Assembly (NCBI RefSeq): GCF_001949145.1
Contig: NW_019091427.1
Span: 489,729 to 553,728 of the forward strand
Length of the DNA: 64,000 bases
From: Acanthaster planci
Lineage: Eukaryota; Echinodermata; Asteroidea; Valvatida; Acanthasteridae
Direction: 5' to 3'
The notes beneath the pieces are model-generated. The model made no database searches and was not told the DNA's origin. It worked only from the letters and a program-made list of their open reading frames with translations. The first letter of the stretch is position 1; each line of letters starts with the position of its first letter. Below, in pieces: positions 26,954 to 38,900 of the stretch. The translations under genes and the position numbers were made by a program.

Positions 26954-29900
26954 TCAAATATACGTCTCGGAGAACTCCTCTTCCGAGGCGGCCGAGTTCC
27001 GCTGGCCCCGGGGCAGGGAGGCCGAGAGGGCAGAGCTGCCTGCCCCCACCGAGACAAAGGCGCTGTCCTCGCAGGATATTGTGGGTGGAGTCAGCTTGTC
27101 GGGGCCGAAGGAGGATCGCGAGCGCCGCGTTGTTGTCACGGGACTGCCGCTGTTACGCTCCTGGATCTTGCTCGGCATGGATGCCTCTGAGGGGGCAGTC
27201 TTAGTGCGCTGCGCAATGAGCTCTGTTAAATGTCGTATCCTCCTTTCTCTCTGTGAAAATGCAGAAAAATATAATTCAATATAACATCAAATATTAATAT
27301 TATAATATTACAATCATGGTATACCATGGTGGGCTGTTTATTTTACACTGAAATAGCACTGAAGTTTTACAGACTTCATTCCCTGAATACCATGTTGTCT
27401 CCAACCATACCTTGTTTATTTTGAAGCCACAGTTTGTCAAAATTTAAATATTCATTCTTATCAGCCTGCTAGCCAATCAGCATCTTCAATATAAAATGCT
27501 CCTACTTGTCATTCTTCCGTGTTCACCATAATTCACCCCTTTAGGAAATGTACGCACAGCACCAAAGTGAACACTGACAGATGCATTCAAACCTGGGGGG
27601 AAGAACTGCACAAGAATTTTGACAACCAACCAATGTTTCTTGGAACATCTCAACCATTAAATTAAGGTTCAAACATGCACGATGCATCTCATGATGAAAT
27701 TTACGTTGCTTTTTTTCAAACCACGATGACCACTATTCACCAGTTTTGTACTCGAGTTCATCACAAGTCCCTCCACAAGTCCCTTCACAAGACCAGTGGA
27801 CAGTACTGGGGTGGACAATGACAAGAGAATGCCTGTGTCGCAGGTCATTTGAATAGCTAGTGACATGGATGGACTTGATGACTGGGTGGAGGGACTTGTG
27901 ATAGACTTGACTGTAACACTGCCATACTTACCTCTGCTATTTGTCTTTTAATCTCTATGTTGTCGGCTGACAACCGTTGATGTTTCTCTTCGTCCTCCCT
28001 GCTGGGGGCAGTGATACCCGGCATATTTTTTGTGTACGTTCCATCCGGGTTCTTACGAATGAAGAGCATCTGTGGAAAGTGGAAGAGTAGGTTGGCATCA
28101 CACCGACCCCCATGCATGAGCTCATCAAGAAAGCGCTTTTCAGCATAGCAACAAAAGTAAATGATAGGCAATGTTGTTTGCATGCATACGTAATCCTTTC
28201 ACACTTCAGAATGCTTAATGAAAACGTACCCAAAGGCTTCCAAAATTTCAAAAATAACGGACTTTTTGTCCAACATATGGGTCAGTTTATTTTTGATATC
28301 TATACTTGAGCAGCAAGTACTAAGCTTCTCACCTTCGGAACAAATATTAAAATCAGCGTAATTGTTGAGCAGAAGACAACCGTGAGGGCAGCAAACCCAA
28401 ACACTGCATCCTGCTGACTGCGAATAATAATTGTGACGGGAGCTGTAATAATACACAAGACCTGGACGAGAGAAAAAAATATAAAGGCAATCGGTGAACC
28501 CCTTGTCAGTGCAACCAGTTTGTTGGACAGTTTCACTCCAAAAATTCACCTTCTTAGATCCCTAAATTGTTGGGCAAAATCAAACACATTCTGGGTATAT
28601 GCCTACATAACTTCCCATATCCCAGATGCATGGGATCTACTAGGTAAAGAGCTGTGAAGAAAGGCTCCAGGTGGACCCATCTAGCTTTTCGATTACAGAA
28701 GAACACGTGTATCATGGTTCCTGTGTCCCTAACCAGCAAACTGCATTACTGCTCAGTCTGCCCAGCTGCAAATGGAAGTTGGTTACTGAGAGTGTGAGTA
28801 GAAACAAACAGGTATGTGTTTGTTTTCTTCCTAGAATCAGTTTACAGGGAGTAACAAATCATTCAGTTTCGGGCCAACGAAATGACAGCTACTGTTGACG
28901 CCTGGCAAAGCTGTTGGTATATGTGACCCCCCCATCCCAAAATCAGACTGAAGTTGGCATTCGGGAAGTTGGACAATTCCTCTCCTTCAGCTTTTTTTCA
29001 ACACGTCAAAGTGATCTATGTTAAATCCAAATTCTGTCTGCAGAAAGCTTCTTACGGGTAGTAATAGCTGTACAACTCCCATGAAAAACTGAACAGTGGA
29101 AGTTCCACTATTGTAGGGTTATGGAGTTACCTACTTTAGGCTGGTTTGGGGATGGTGGGTCACATGTTGTTTTAAATATGCAGTCAGCTAGGGAAAGGAG
29201 TCATGGGAGTGGATATGCTGTAAACAAGCCAGACATACAGACTGAGTGTAGCCAAGGCAAAATGAAAACTGGCAGGAGAGAGTAACTCACCGATACATTG
29301 TAAACAGACATGCCAACGTATCTCGAATCATTCAGATCTCTGACAGTCATGTTTCTCGTCTCGTACGCTAAGAACAACCCAAATATAAGTAGCAGACCAT
29401 TGATGGCGTACAAAATACCTGAAAAATTGAAGAAACAAAGTTTGGGGAATAAGGAAATGAGGCAGAATAATGTGGCTGCGGCATTCAAGCAGCTTTCCCC
29501 CAAATCTTAATGGGTTTTGGTCTGAATCCAAACTGGTTGAGGTGTTCGTGCAATTCCCACGACGATGAATCTTTTACAGTTTTGCAACTCAAGACAACTT
29601 TGCCCGCAGAAGCTAACGGATAGGCTGCTTACGGGGATTGTTTCTTGCTTAAAATCACATTGACAGACTCAAAACTTGTGTATCTGACAGATTGATTTCC
29701 CAATTTCGGTGAAGCGTGGGGTCAGTGGCAAAGTTCACTATAGAAATCTAAACAATCACTACATTGGTCTAGTTCAACAACTTGCTACGTGGTTCGGTAA
29801 TTCAAGCAAACATCCAGACGCTGCGATATTGCAGCCTTAAACACTGCCCAAACTATTTGCAGTTGACAAGTGCTCTTCAGGGCTATTGATGTCCACTTTA

Positions 29901-32900
29901 TGGCAACACCTTGTCTGCAAATAGGTCAATTACGCCAGATTTCAACTGGTCCCCATGGTTCTGTAGCAGCCCATTAGACCCGTTCTCTTCCTGTTTGACT
30001 TTCTGCGTGACACAGGGATTCGTGGAGCAGTTACATGATCTTAAGGAGGCTAATCAAATTGGAGAAGTCAGCCGATGAAAAACGAACTCGAGTGGCACTT
30101 ATCAGCCGGTGGTCAGCCATTTCTGGACAAACATGATCCTCTTTCTATTCTTTCTGTGTTTTTTTCTCACTTTTTTTCTCTCTCGTGGAAAGTGCTGTCG
30201 CTTGCACTGGGACATTCCTCCATCAATACTTGTCTCAATCAATTTGTCTACGGGGAGTGCTGGGCGCATTTTCAAAAATTGCCATGTCAACAAACGTCCT
30301 GATGAGGTGTCTGCGAGGAATCGTTTTCCCATATGGCAACAATGACGTCACACGTTTCAAAGGTGTGGCAGGTTGATGGAGACACGCATGCCTCCGTGAA
30401 GAAAGTAAAATCAATGAGTGCATGGTTGTCATTTAAGCTCAAAGTAGTATTTAATTGTTGTGTTCTTTTCTATCAAACAGAAATCAAAGTATAGCTCACT
30501 ACTATTTTAGCTTTTTTGAATCTGCATATTCTTGTTTTAGCTTATTACAACAAATGTAGCACCCAGCCCAATTCAGTGAAATTAAAGGCACAAAATTTAT
30601 TAATGGATGCATTGTAAATGCAACTTTGTGTCTCATACGTGTATAGCCCCATTGTTGACTTTTTTGACAGCATTTTGGTGCCTTTTGGGTTTTCATGTAT
30701 ATACAAATTTGCATATTCATTACCAAAAGTATACCAATAGCGCTATTTTGAGACAAAACCTTATGGTACAATTATTTCAATATTTGGAATAATTTACTGC
30801 CTTTAATCTTCTTTTCTCTGGTTATTTATCGATTCTGTTCCCAGCAGTAGGCCAGTGAGCAAAGTGTTTCAATGTGTAAATTTGGGAGTCACAATTCAAG
30901 CAGAAAAATTCTTAAAGTGAACTGTGTCTTCCTGGAAAAAAACCATGGAAGTAGAGCCTTTGTCTGCCAGGAAATCATGAAAATCTCAAACGTTTAAAGA
31001 GAGCAATTTCAAAGAGACAAACCCAGAAAAGGAATGTCGAATAATAAGTTTCATACATTCAAGAGGAGTACAGAGTTTTATTTCACCACTTGCTGCCGGG
31101 TGGATTTTTTTTGAGCAAGACAAGATGCTGGCTCATTTTCAAGAGTTTCCCGTTTTCAATGTTCTTCAAAAATTCATCATTTCATTTAATGGCCATTTAT
31201 ACCAAAATGAAGGACTCTTTGGGCACTATTCTAAAGCTGACAGCTCAAATTCATTGACTCCTGAATATTTCAGCCAGGCCTGCAGCCTTGGAAAAAGAGC
31301 CCAGATTGTGCGGTATTCCGTAAGATTCTTTTGTTCCCGAAACCGGCACAGTGCACCGCTGACCTCTTTTCAATAGGGGCCAGATTAGCGTGCAGAGGTG
31401 CTGTGTGGCTCATCGCTGTGTTGGTGGAGAGCTTTTGTCCCCGGTGGTAATCCGCTCACTCTAAATGCCTCAAACCATGGTATACTGTTTCAAAACAAGG
31501 CTGGATTTTCTCCACTATTGAGAGCGAAAATAATATCGGTAATGCCCAGCAGCTCAGTCTTTTGTGCTGAGCACGGTCTTTTGTTATAAGGTCCAACTCT
31601 TTTGTCCCAGTTCCAGGCTCCCCGGCTCTGCATATAAAGCCTATGTACTCGAAAACGGGTCGCCCGGCAGGAAGTGGTTAATATTTTCCTAGGTAAAATT
31701 TATGTCATGGGCCCCTTTAAAGTCAGGGGTGTGTGTTTAGTCACAAACAAAAAAGCTGAGAACAGTTGGTAAAAAGCTGAAATTCACAAAGGCTTTCATA
31801 ATTTTGTACCAAGAGGGTGCACAAAAATGCTGAAAATCAGCTTAAAACACCCCTGAAAATATTGCTTGGAGAATTTTTTTCGGGGGGGAGGGGTCAGCAA
31901 AATTCTTCAGGGTGGAGGTAAGGGAAGTCCCCACTCACCAAGCCAAATGGAGAGATGCTCGGCCTCACAGTGCTCCAGCTGTGGCTGGATCTCCAGGTCG
32001 TCCTCATAGTGCTCCTCCTTGTCGAAGTCCTCCACCTGACGGTAAAGCGGGTCGATGACCTGCCAGATGGTCAGTAGGACCAGGTCCACCACCAGCAGGA
32101 TGCCAATCATCAGGTACATCTTCCAGACTTCTACTTTCTGCTCAAACGGTGGGAGGGGAGAAAGGAAGAACTAAACACACAAAACGGAGGGACATTTTCA
32201 TTGGGAGACTTTGAGACATTGGTGGCAGCAGACATACCAGTCCTTTTCCACACTACGGCACCTGCTCAGAACGATGCGCACATGCTCAGAACAATGTGCA
32301 CATGCTCACAACTGGTAAAATGGGCAAATGTGTTCGCTGCCTCCAAGTGTTTCAAAGTATCCTATTAGAGGAAAGATTTTGCCTCAAAGAGAATTCCTAA
32401 AACCTTTGTGCATTTAATATTTGGAAATACATTGAAATAAGGCTGCTTTTCAGGATGACAATCTTAGATCCTGTTCCACTTTGTACATGTACATGCAGTG
32501 CCAATCCTCGGAAATGATGCACTGAAGTCAAAGACTGGGCAGCCTATTTTGCCAATTTTGACTGCTACAGGCGGTCAAGTTCAATTAAACCTTTCTGGTC
32601 CTTGTGAGCCTGGATAAATAGAAGAAAGTAAAGCCAACTTGCCACGGCACAAAGTAAACACTATTGTAGTCAAATACTTTACAGAAACTTGAAAGTCACT
32701 AGGGTCTTCACAAACTTTTCACCAACTATCACAAACACAATGACGAGTGCTTTCACTACTAAAGGTGGGAGTTAAGGTCCATGTATGAATAATTTGTCTT
32801 TCTCATTAACAGAAAGGTACTTGTGACTCCCTCTTCTTGAAAAGTACTTGACTACAGTACTAAAGCAATCATTAAAACTTTAATTTAGAGGGGCCACTGA

Positions 32901-35900
32901 ACTGTTGTCATTGATTCATTTAGGCCAGTTCTGAAGTTTAGACCTCCACTGTGACCGGTGTTTGTTGGCAGAGACTCACCTGAAGGCTGATTTTCCGCCG
33001 CCTCCGTCGTCCATCCTCGCTTTCCGATTTCTCCTGTGTCACCAGACTGTGCATCATCCAGATTTTGCTGAACATGGCTCCGTAGCCCAGGGAAAATGCT
33101 ACAGCTAAAAGCCATGCAACCGACTGCATAAGAAAAAACAAAACCAAAAAAATTAACCGAGAAAAAACAAACAAACCAATGCCCTATAAATATACCACTG
33201 TCCAATCAACCTAAAAGTGTAAAACCATGATGTTTGGCCACTGCATTGGCTTAACAAGATATTTGATCACCTTGGCAAACAAAATTTTACAGGTATCCAC
33301 AGGATGTGAAAAATGAGCAGTTAACAAAGTTTATTTGAAGATAAAATGGTTATCCTGTTTTTGCCCTTGCGACATCGAAAACGACGTGCTTCCCTTCCCA
33401 ATTGCGCTAGCTTTTCTAGCCCCATCATGGCCTGCAGGGATACTATTCTTGTCAACACTTCTCTTGCACCCAAGTGATAATTCATAACGTATTTAATGCA
33501 CACGTACTGCATGCCCAATTACTGAGGCTCTGCATGACTGCCAAACAATCCTTATGTCCTTGTCTTATATCTCTCAGACATGCTCTTGGAAGCTTGGACG
33601 AAATGTGAGCTGGGGGGGGGAGTAGACAAACCCACGCAATCAAACCCAAGCAGGATGAGCCAACAGCTCTCTTGTTCCATTTCCATAACACACAAAGTGA
33701 TGAGCCACTGGACATACTTGAGGCATGATGTGCTGAATGAGTACGTCTATATCATGCTATTCAGTTCACATTCAAATCGTATACCAACTCAATGCCTCCG
33801 CCTCGCTGCAATTCTTCCCTATTAACTTGTGACCTGATTACCGCGTGACCCGGCCCTTTCTGAGTTCCCCCGCGAGCTGTGTTCTGATTTGCTCAGCCAA
33901 GCATGTTCTCATCACAGAGTGTGCTTGTGTAGTAGTCTCAGGGGCCGGTTATGGGAGGACGAGCTGGCAGAAAGAGACGGATAGCATCGCAGCCTCATGA
34001 GAAACATGCCCATAACGGGGTAACGTTATCAATCTTGCTGCCTGATTCAGCCGGATCATAGAGTCTAATGGAGTATGTAGTGCATATAGGTAATTCCAGA
34101 AATTAGAGGTCCATTTTTGTGTGTGTCCCTGTCACATCTGAAATATGATTTTGTAAGTTCAGAACACATTTTCTAATTTCTAAGCCAAACAAATAGTTAT
34201 AATTTGAAATCAATTCTGGTGATATTTCCATGTCAAACAACAAAGGTCAGATGTGACAGGGACACAAAAATGTCACCCCTTTGGACCCCTGAATTCTGGA
34301 ATTACCTATATACCCTTTTTATCCAACACCCTTTGACATTACCAGTGGCTGCACGCAGTTCTTTAGAATGATCAATTTTCGTTATTACGCCAGAGAATTA
34401 CTCTCGAAGCCCATGAATAGTCCATTTGGCAATAAAATTTTCACTTGTGCATCATGTAAGCTTACTGCACGCACCTTGTGTTGAATCACAGTGTCTTTTT
34501 TTTACGACAATCTTTTATTTTCTTAACACACCTGTAATTTGGGGAAAGTTTCTTTAGTTTATAGACATAAAGGCTGCAGCTGACTCAGGTATAATGAGAA
34601 GAACGACACGGGACACTGGAATTCAATCAGAACTTGGCATGAGCACCGCCAGGATTTTTCCCGGGAAGAAATTTTTGGGGGTGGGGCAAAGTACTGATCA
34701 GCCACGAACTGATAAACCATTAACAGTGGGGGGGGGGTCAATTTTAAGGTTTATTAAAGCAAATTAGTGACTCGTGTCCCCTTTCATCGCTCTTTTTGTT
34801 TCCTTTTTAATTTAAATTTTTTTTATGCAGGGTGCACAATCCCCTTATGATGCAAATGGTGCTTGATGTCTGGGTAAAGTAAATTAGGTCTCACTGAAAG
34901 GATTCTGGGAGTTCGAAAAAAAAATGACAATTTCATTTCACAAATAATTAAAGCTCCACATAGGTTTCATACACTTGAAATAAACAACTTTCTAAATAGA
35001 GCAAGAACCCCTCAATAACAACGAAACAAAATAATAAAAAAACTCTGTAGTTATTTAAGATGGATGGCAATTCTAATTTTCATTTTTTGGGGGGAGGGGG
35101 ATGATGGCATGGATGTCTGAGATGATGGTCATCAGGTTTACTGCACACTCTTTGATAAGCAAACAGCACAACGGCTAAATTTATAACTGTAACTGATGTA
35201 TGAAATGCTGTCGGATTTGGTTTACTCCCTCCATGACTGAACTGAGGTTCAATGGCCTTGAAACACAGCTCTGCATGCAAGACTGTGCGGATATCATTGC
35301 TGGCCTGTGTGCCATGTGATCAGCAGGCTAAGTCGCACAAACACATGCTTACAAGACAAAGGTCGTGAACACCATTCGATTTGTGCCCGATTGTCAATGG
35401 GCAGACCTGCCCCGAGGCACATGCAGTACATGGCAGGTGAAAATGCCAGATTAATCAATGGGCTATTGTTAGTGACGCCAATTCCTTCCGGCGAGTTTGA
35501 GGCATGGCCGGGGAGAATGGGGGGAAAGAAGAAGAAAGGAAAAAAAAGAAACGAGGGGAAAAAAATTCTCAATAAATGACTGAATGGACGTTTTGGTGGG
35601 GCAAAATGCTCAAATTGAGTGTGATAAATGTTTATTAAAGCTTCCCTTTCTCACTAGTGAAGGAATCAATTCTGCCTTGTCAGTACCAGAGATTCAAACG
35701 AGCTTAAAAGGGGAAATGCTAGGCTAAAAACTGTTGACAAGAATACCTTAAAAAAGCTTTATAGATGTATTTATTATAGTAGTATTATGGGAGAAAAAAA
35801 TTATGCTAATCACTGAAGAATTTTTTAAACTGTGATATCTGTTGAGAAGCAGCATTATAAATTTCAAACTGAAATACTGTATGCGAAAACCAACTGCAAA

Positions 35901-38900
35901 AGTTCTATGATTAATATCAGATATCATTTGACAGCTGGAGTGGTTACTGATAAAGCTATTATTCATCATATTGATGACAAGTGTTTAATTCAATGGAGTA
36001 CCCACGTCAACCCCTCCCCAATACTGAAAAACATCTCCAGTATTTACCCGTTAGAACATTCTTCCCGCAAATATCTAAACATTTGGGCACAGAAAATTGG
36101 CAATTTTCAATCATATTTATATATTAATTTAAAAAACAATTTGGGGGTGTCATTTTCAAGGAGTCTGATCATTATTCATTTGATAATGAACTCAAGTCTC
36201 TTGTGGAATTATAAATTCTTCACACTCTGTCAAGAATTCTTTCTCTGAATTAAGGGTTACTTTCCTGATTTCCTTTTTGAAAATTAGGATTTAAAACAGA
36301 CACAAGAATGAGCCACTACGCTTAGCTCAGTTCAGTTCTCCTTGGATATAAAGGTATATCAAATAACATACACGTATTCCTAATACACGCATGCATGTGG
36401 GGCTCTGGAACTACTGTGAATGAATTTGCAAAGATTGCTTCCAGAAAATACTAACTCTGCAATTCCCCAAATTCAGGGAGTGATAACACCAGGCAACAAC
36501 CTGACCAAACAAGTCACAAGGTTGCACGAACATTACTGAAAGACTCTGGGGTGGTACAAGTTGTACATGTACTTTACACAAAAACTGACATCACCCGGCA
36601 TCATCAACGGCAGATCTCACGTGTCAAAAGAGAATTTTTAACAGATTAAAAAGATCCTCTTTCCATAACAGAGGCTCACCGGTCTTTGTTCCATGGTGTC
36701 CACAGTTTCAGACCCATAAGCCTACACCTTTTCCACCCAAACTATGCGGTGACTTTTAACAACAGCCCTTTCAAGGGTACACACAAAAGGACACAAAAAG
36801 CACCACACGGCAAATTTTTATAATCTTGTGAGACAGAAGTCCAAGACTCACACTGCAGACCATGGGAAACTGGTCTTCGCTGACATATTGTCCATCCAGA
36901 CCCATCAGGAAGACACTCATCAGACCGATGATGCAGCCGATAGCCGTCAGGTTGTTGATGTGGGGCTGGGAGCAGCTGATGTACCTGTTTTGGGGCAAGA
37001 TACATAGCTCAGAGACGATTCAGATTTTTTAATTTAAATGCAAGGGTCCTGTTTGTTTTACGTGGATCTGGATCTCAATCAAAGATCCCAAGGCTGGTTC
37101 GCTCTATCCATCTGGCATGTTCTAGTGCCAGTGAACCGATGTTAGATCTGTGATTGGGATCCCCATCCATGTGAAACAATTAAGCCCTAAAATACCCAAA
37201 GTCGTATGGTCATAGTGTTGTAATGGCAACTTACCACTGTTTAGAAAAATTGACAACCCCCCCATCTCGTGGCTGGCACAACATTGGAAATAGGTTGCAC
37301 AGAGCCCTTTTTAGCTCTTTGGCCTTTGTATTTGTATGCGAAGCACTGGAATAATGATCTGTGGGTATTGGGTTCAATTCCACCTCTTACCCTGTGTGTT
37401 GGAAGCACATGTTGAAGGTGATGCAGACGCAGGCAAAGATGATGGCCAGGCCGGCCAGCACGCAGACGGGGATGAAGAGGTCCTTGGAGATGACCCTCAG
37501 CTGGGGCCTGGTGTCCACGCCGTCCTTGGGCGGCCCGTCTCCTCCTGAAGGGGAGGAGCACAAAGAAAAGGAGAGGAGAGGCAGGAGTTAGGGAGTTTTC
37601 TTGGGACGCAACATGGCCATCCCAAGATTGTTGTAACAATGAAACATGGAACGCATTTAACTGTGGTCAAAACGCGCAAAACAAAACAAGTCTCTGCCTT
37701 GGTGGACACTTTTACCACCATTTCTGTCCGGCTCCTGCATTCAGAGACATCCAAGAATTCTCAAAGAGTTTGATGCAATCGCAGTCAGATGGAAATTTAG
37801 CATTTGAACACATGCAGTAATTTCTTCCCACAAATCAAAAAAAATAAAAGGTAGTGCCAGACTGCACCCGATTCAAACATTCTCTACTCACACAGAATAT
37901 TAGAACCTACTCTTTGCTGCAAAATGCCTTTTTAGGTAAGACACGATAACAGCTTCATTTTTTGTTCAATTTCATTAATTGTTCTGATAAAACAGACAAT
38001 TTAAGGAATTTATGAGTAAATTAAGAAATTTTATTAGTCCCACTTTGAAAATTCAATGAAATTGTTTAGCTCAGGGAAGCTGGGTATTAACAACCACGGA
38101 AAATGATGATTTCATTTCACCACAACGAATACCTTTCTTTATGAAAAAATTTCCAAACAGCCAAACGTGTCCGGTTTGGCATTTACATAACCTTTTTCCA
38201 TTTATCTTGGTACAGCAGAACATCTTATGTGATGTGGCCTTGGGGCCATGCCATCTCTGGAAAAAAAAACTGCTAGGACCACACTGGTGCTTCCACACCA
38301 GTGTGTGCTGTAAAAGGTTGTTCTTTGTTACCACACGATGCCTCTGTGAAGAAGCAATTGATTGGCCTATCAATTTACACAATGGTGTTCTGATTAAAGG
38401 AAAGCTTACATCCAGGTGCATCCCCCCACCCAAAAAGGGAGTTGAGCATGATACCCCCTTTGATGAAGAGGAAACAAAGACAGGCATCCAACCTTCAAAA
38501 TAATGCATCATTGTAACATCAAAAGCACCAGTGAACTTGATCAACTGTTCAAACAATTTGTATTCCTATCGATACGTGTCCGTTAAAAATACATGAAAGC
38601 CCTTTTCTCTGCCAAATGTCTTACAAAATTCACAGTTCATCGGTACCCTGCATCAATGCTCACATCAAAGTTGGATCATTCTGGGAAACAACGAGCTCCT
38701 GTACGTTACTGGACATCAATAATGCATCAAGTGTGTCAGTCGTGCAATCATTACCGATCATGTTTAAATGTTGTTCTCACTCCCAATAACCCCCATCTTT
38801 GCTTCGTTCACTTCGGGAGTTCTGCGTTTGACAGCTGCTACTTAATTTCCGTGGATTTTTACGGCAGAATTACCCAATCAGAGATTGCACTTTTGTAACC

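Noticed and set aside
26722-27284. Plus-strand open frames of 160 and 171 codons
   Set aside because: They mirror the GC-rich last GABBR1 exon on the minus strand, and their translations are low-complexity and unrecognisable.
38071-38556. Overlapping 161- and 120-codon frames on opposite strands
   Set aside because: There is no recognisable domain, no codon or splice support, and the location is within a long GABBR1 intron. Probably chance.
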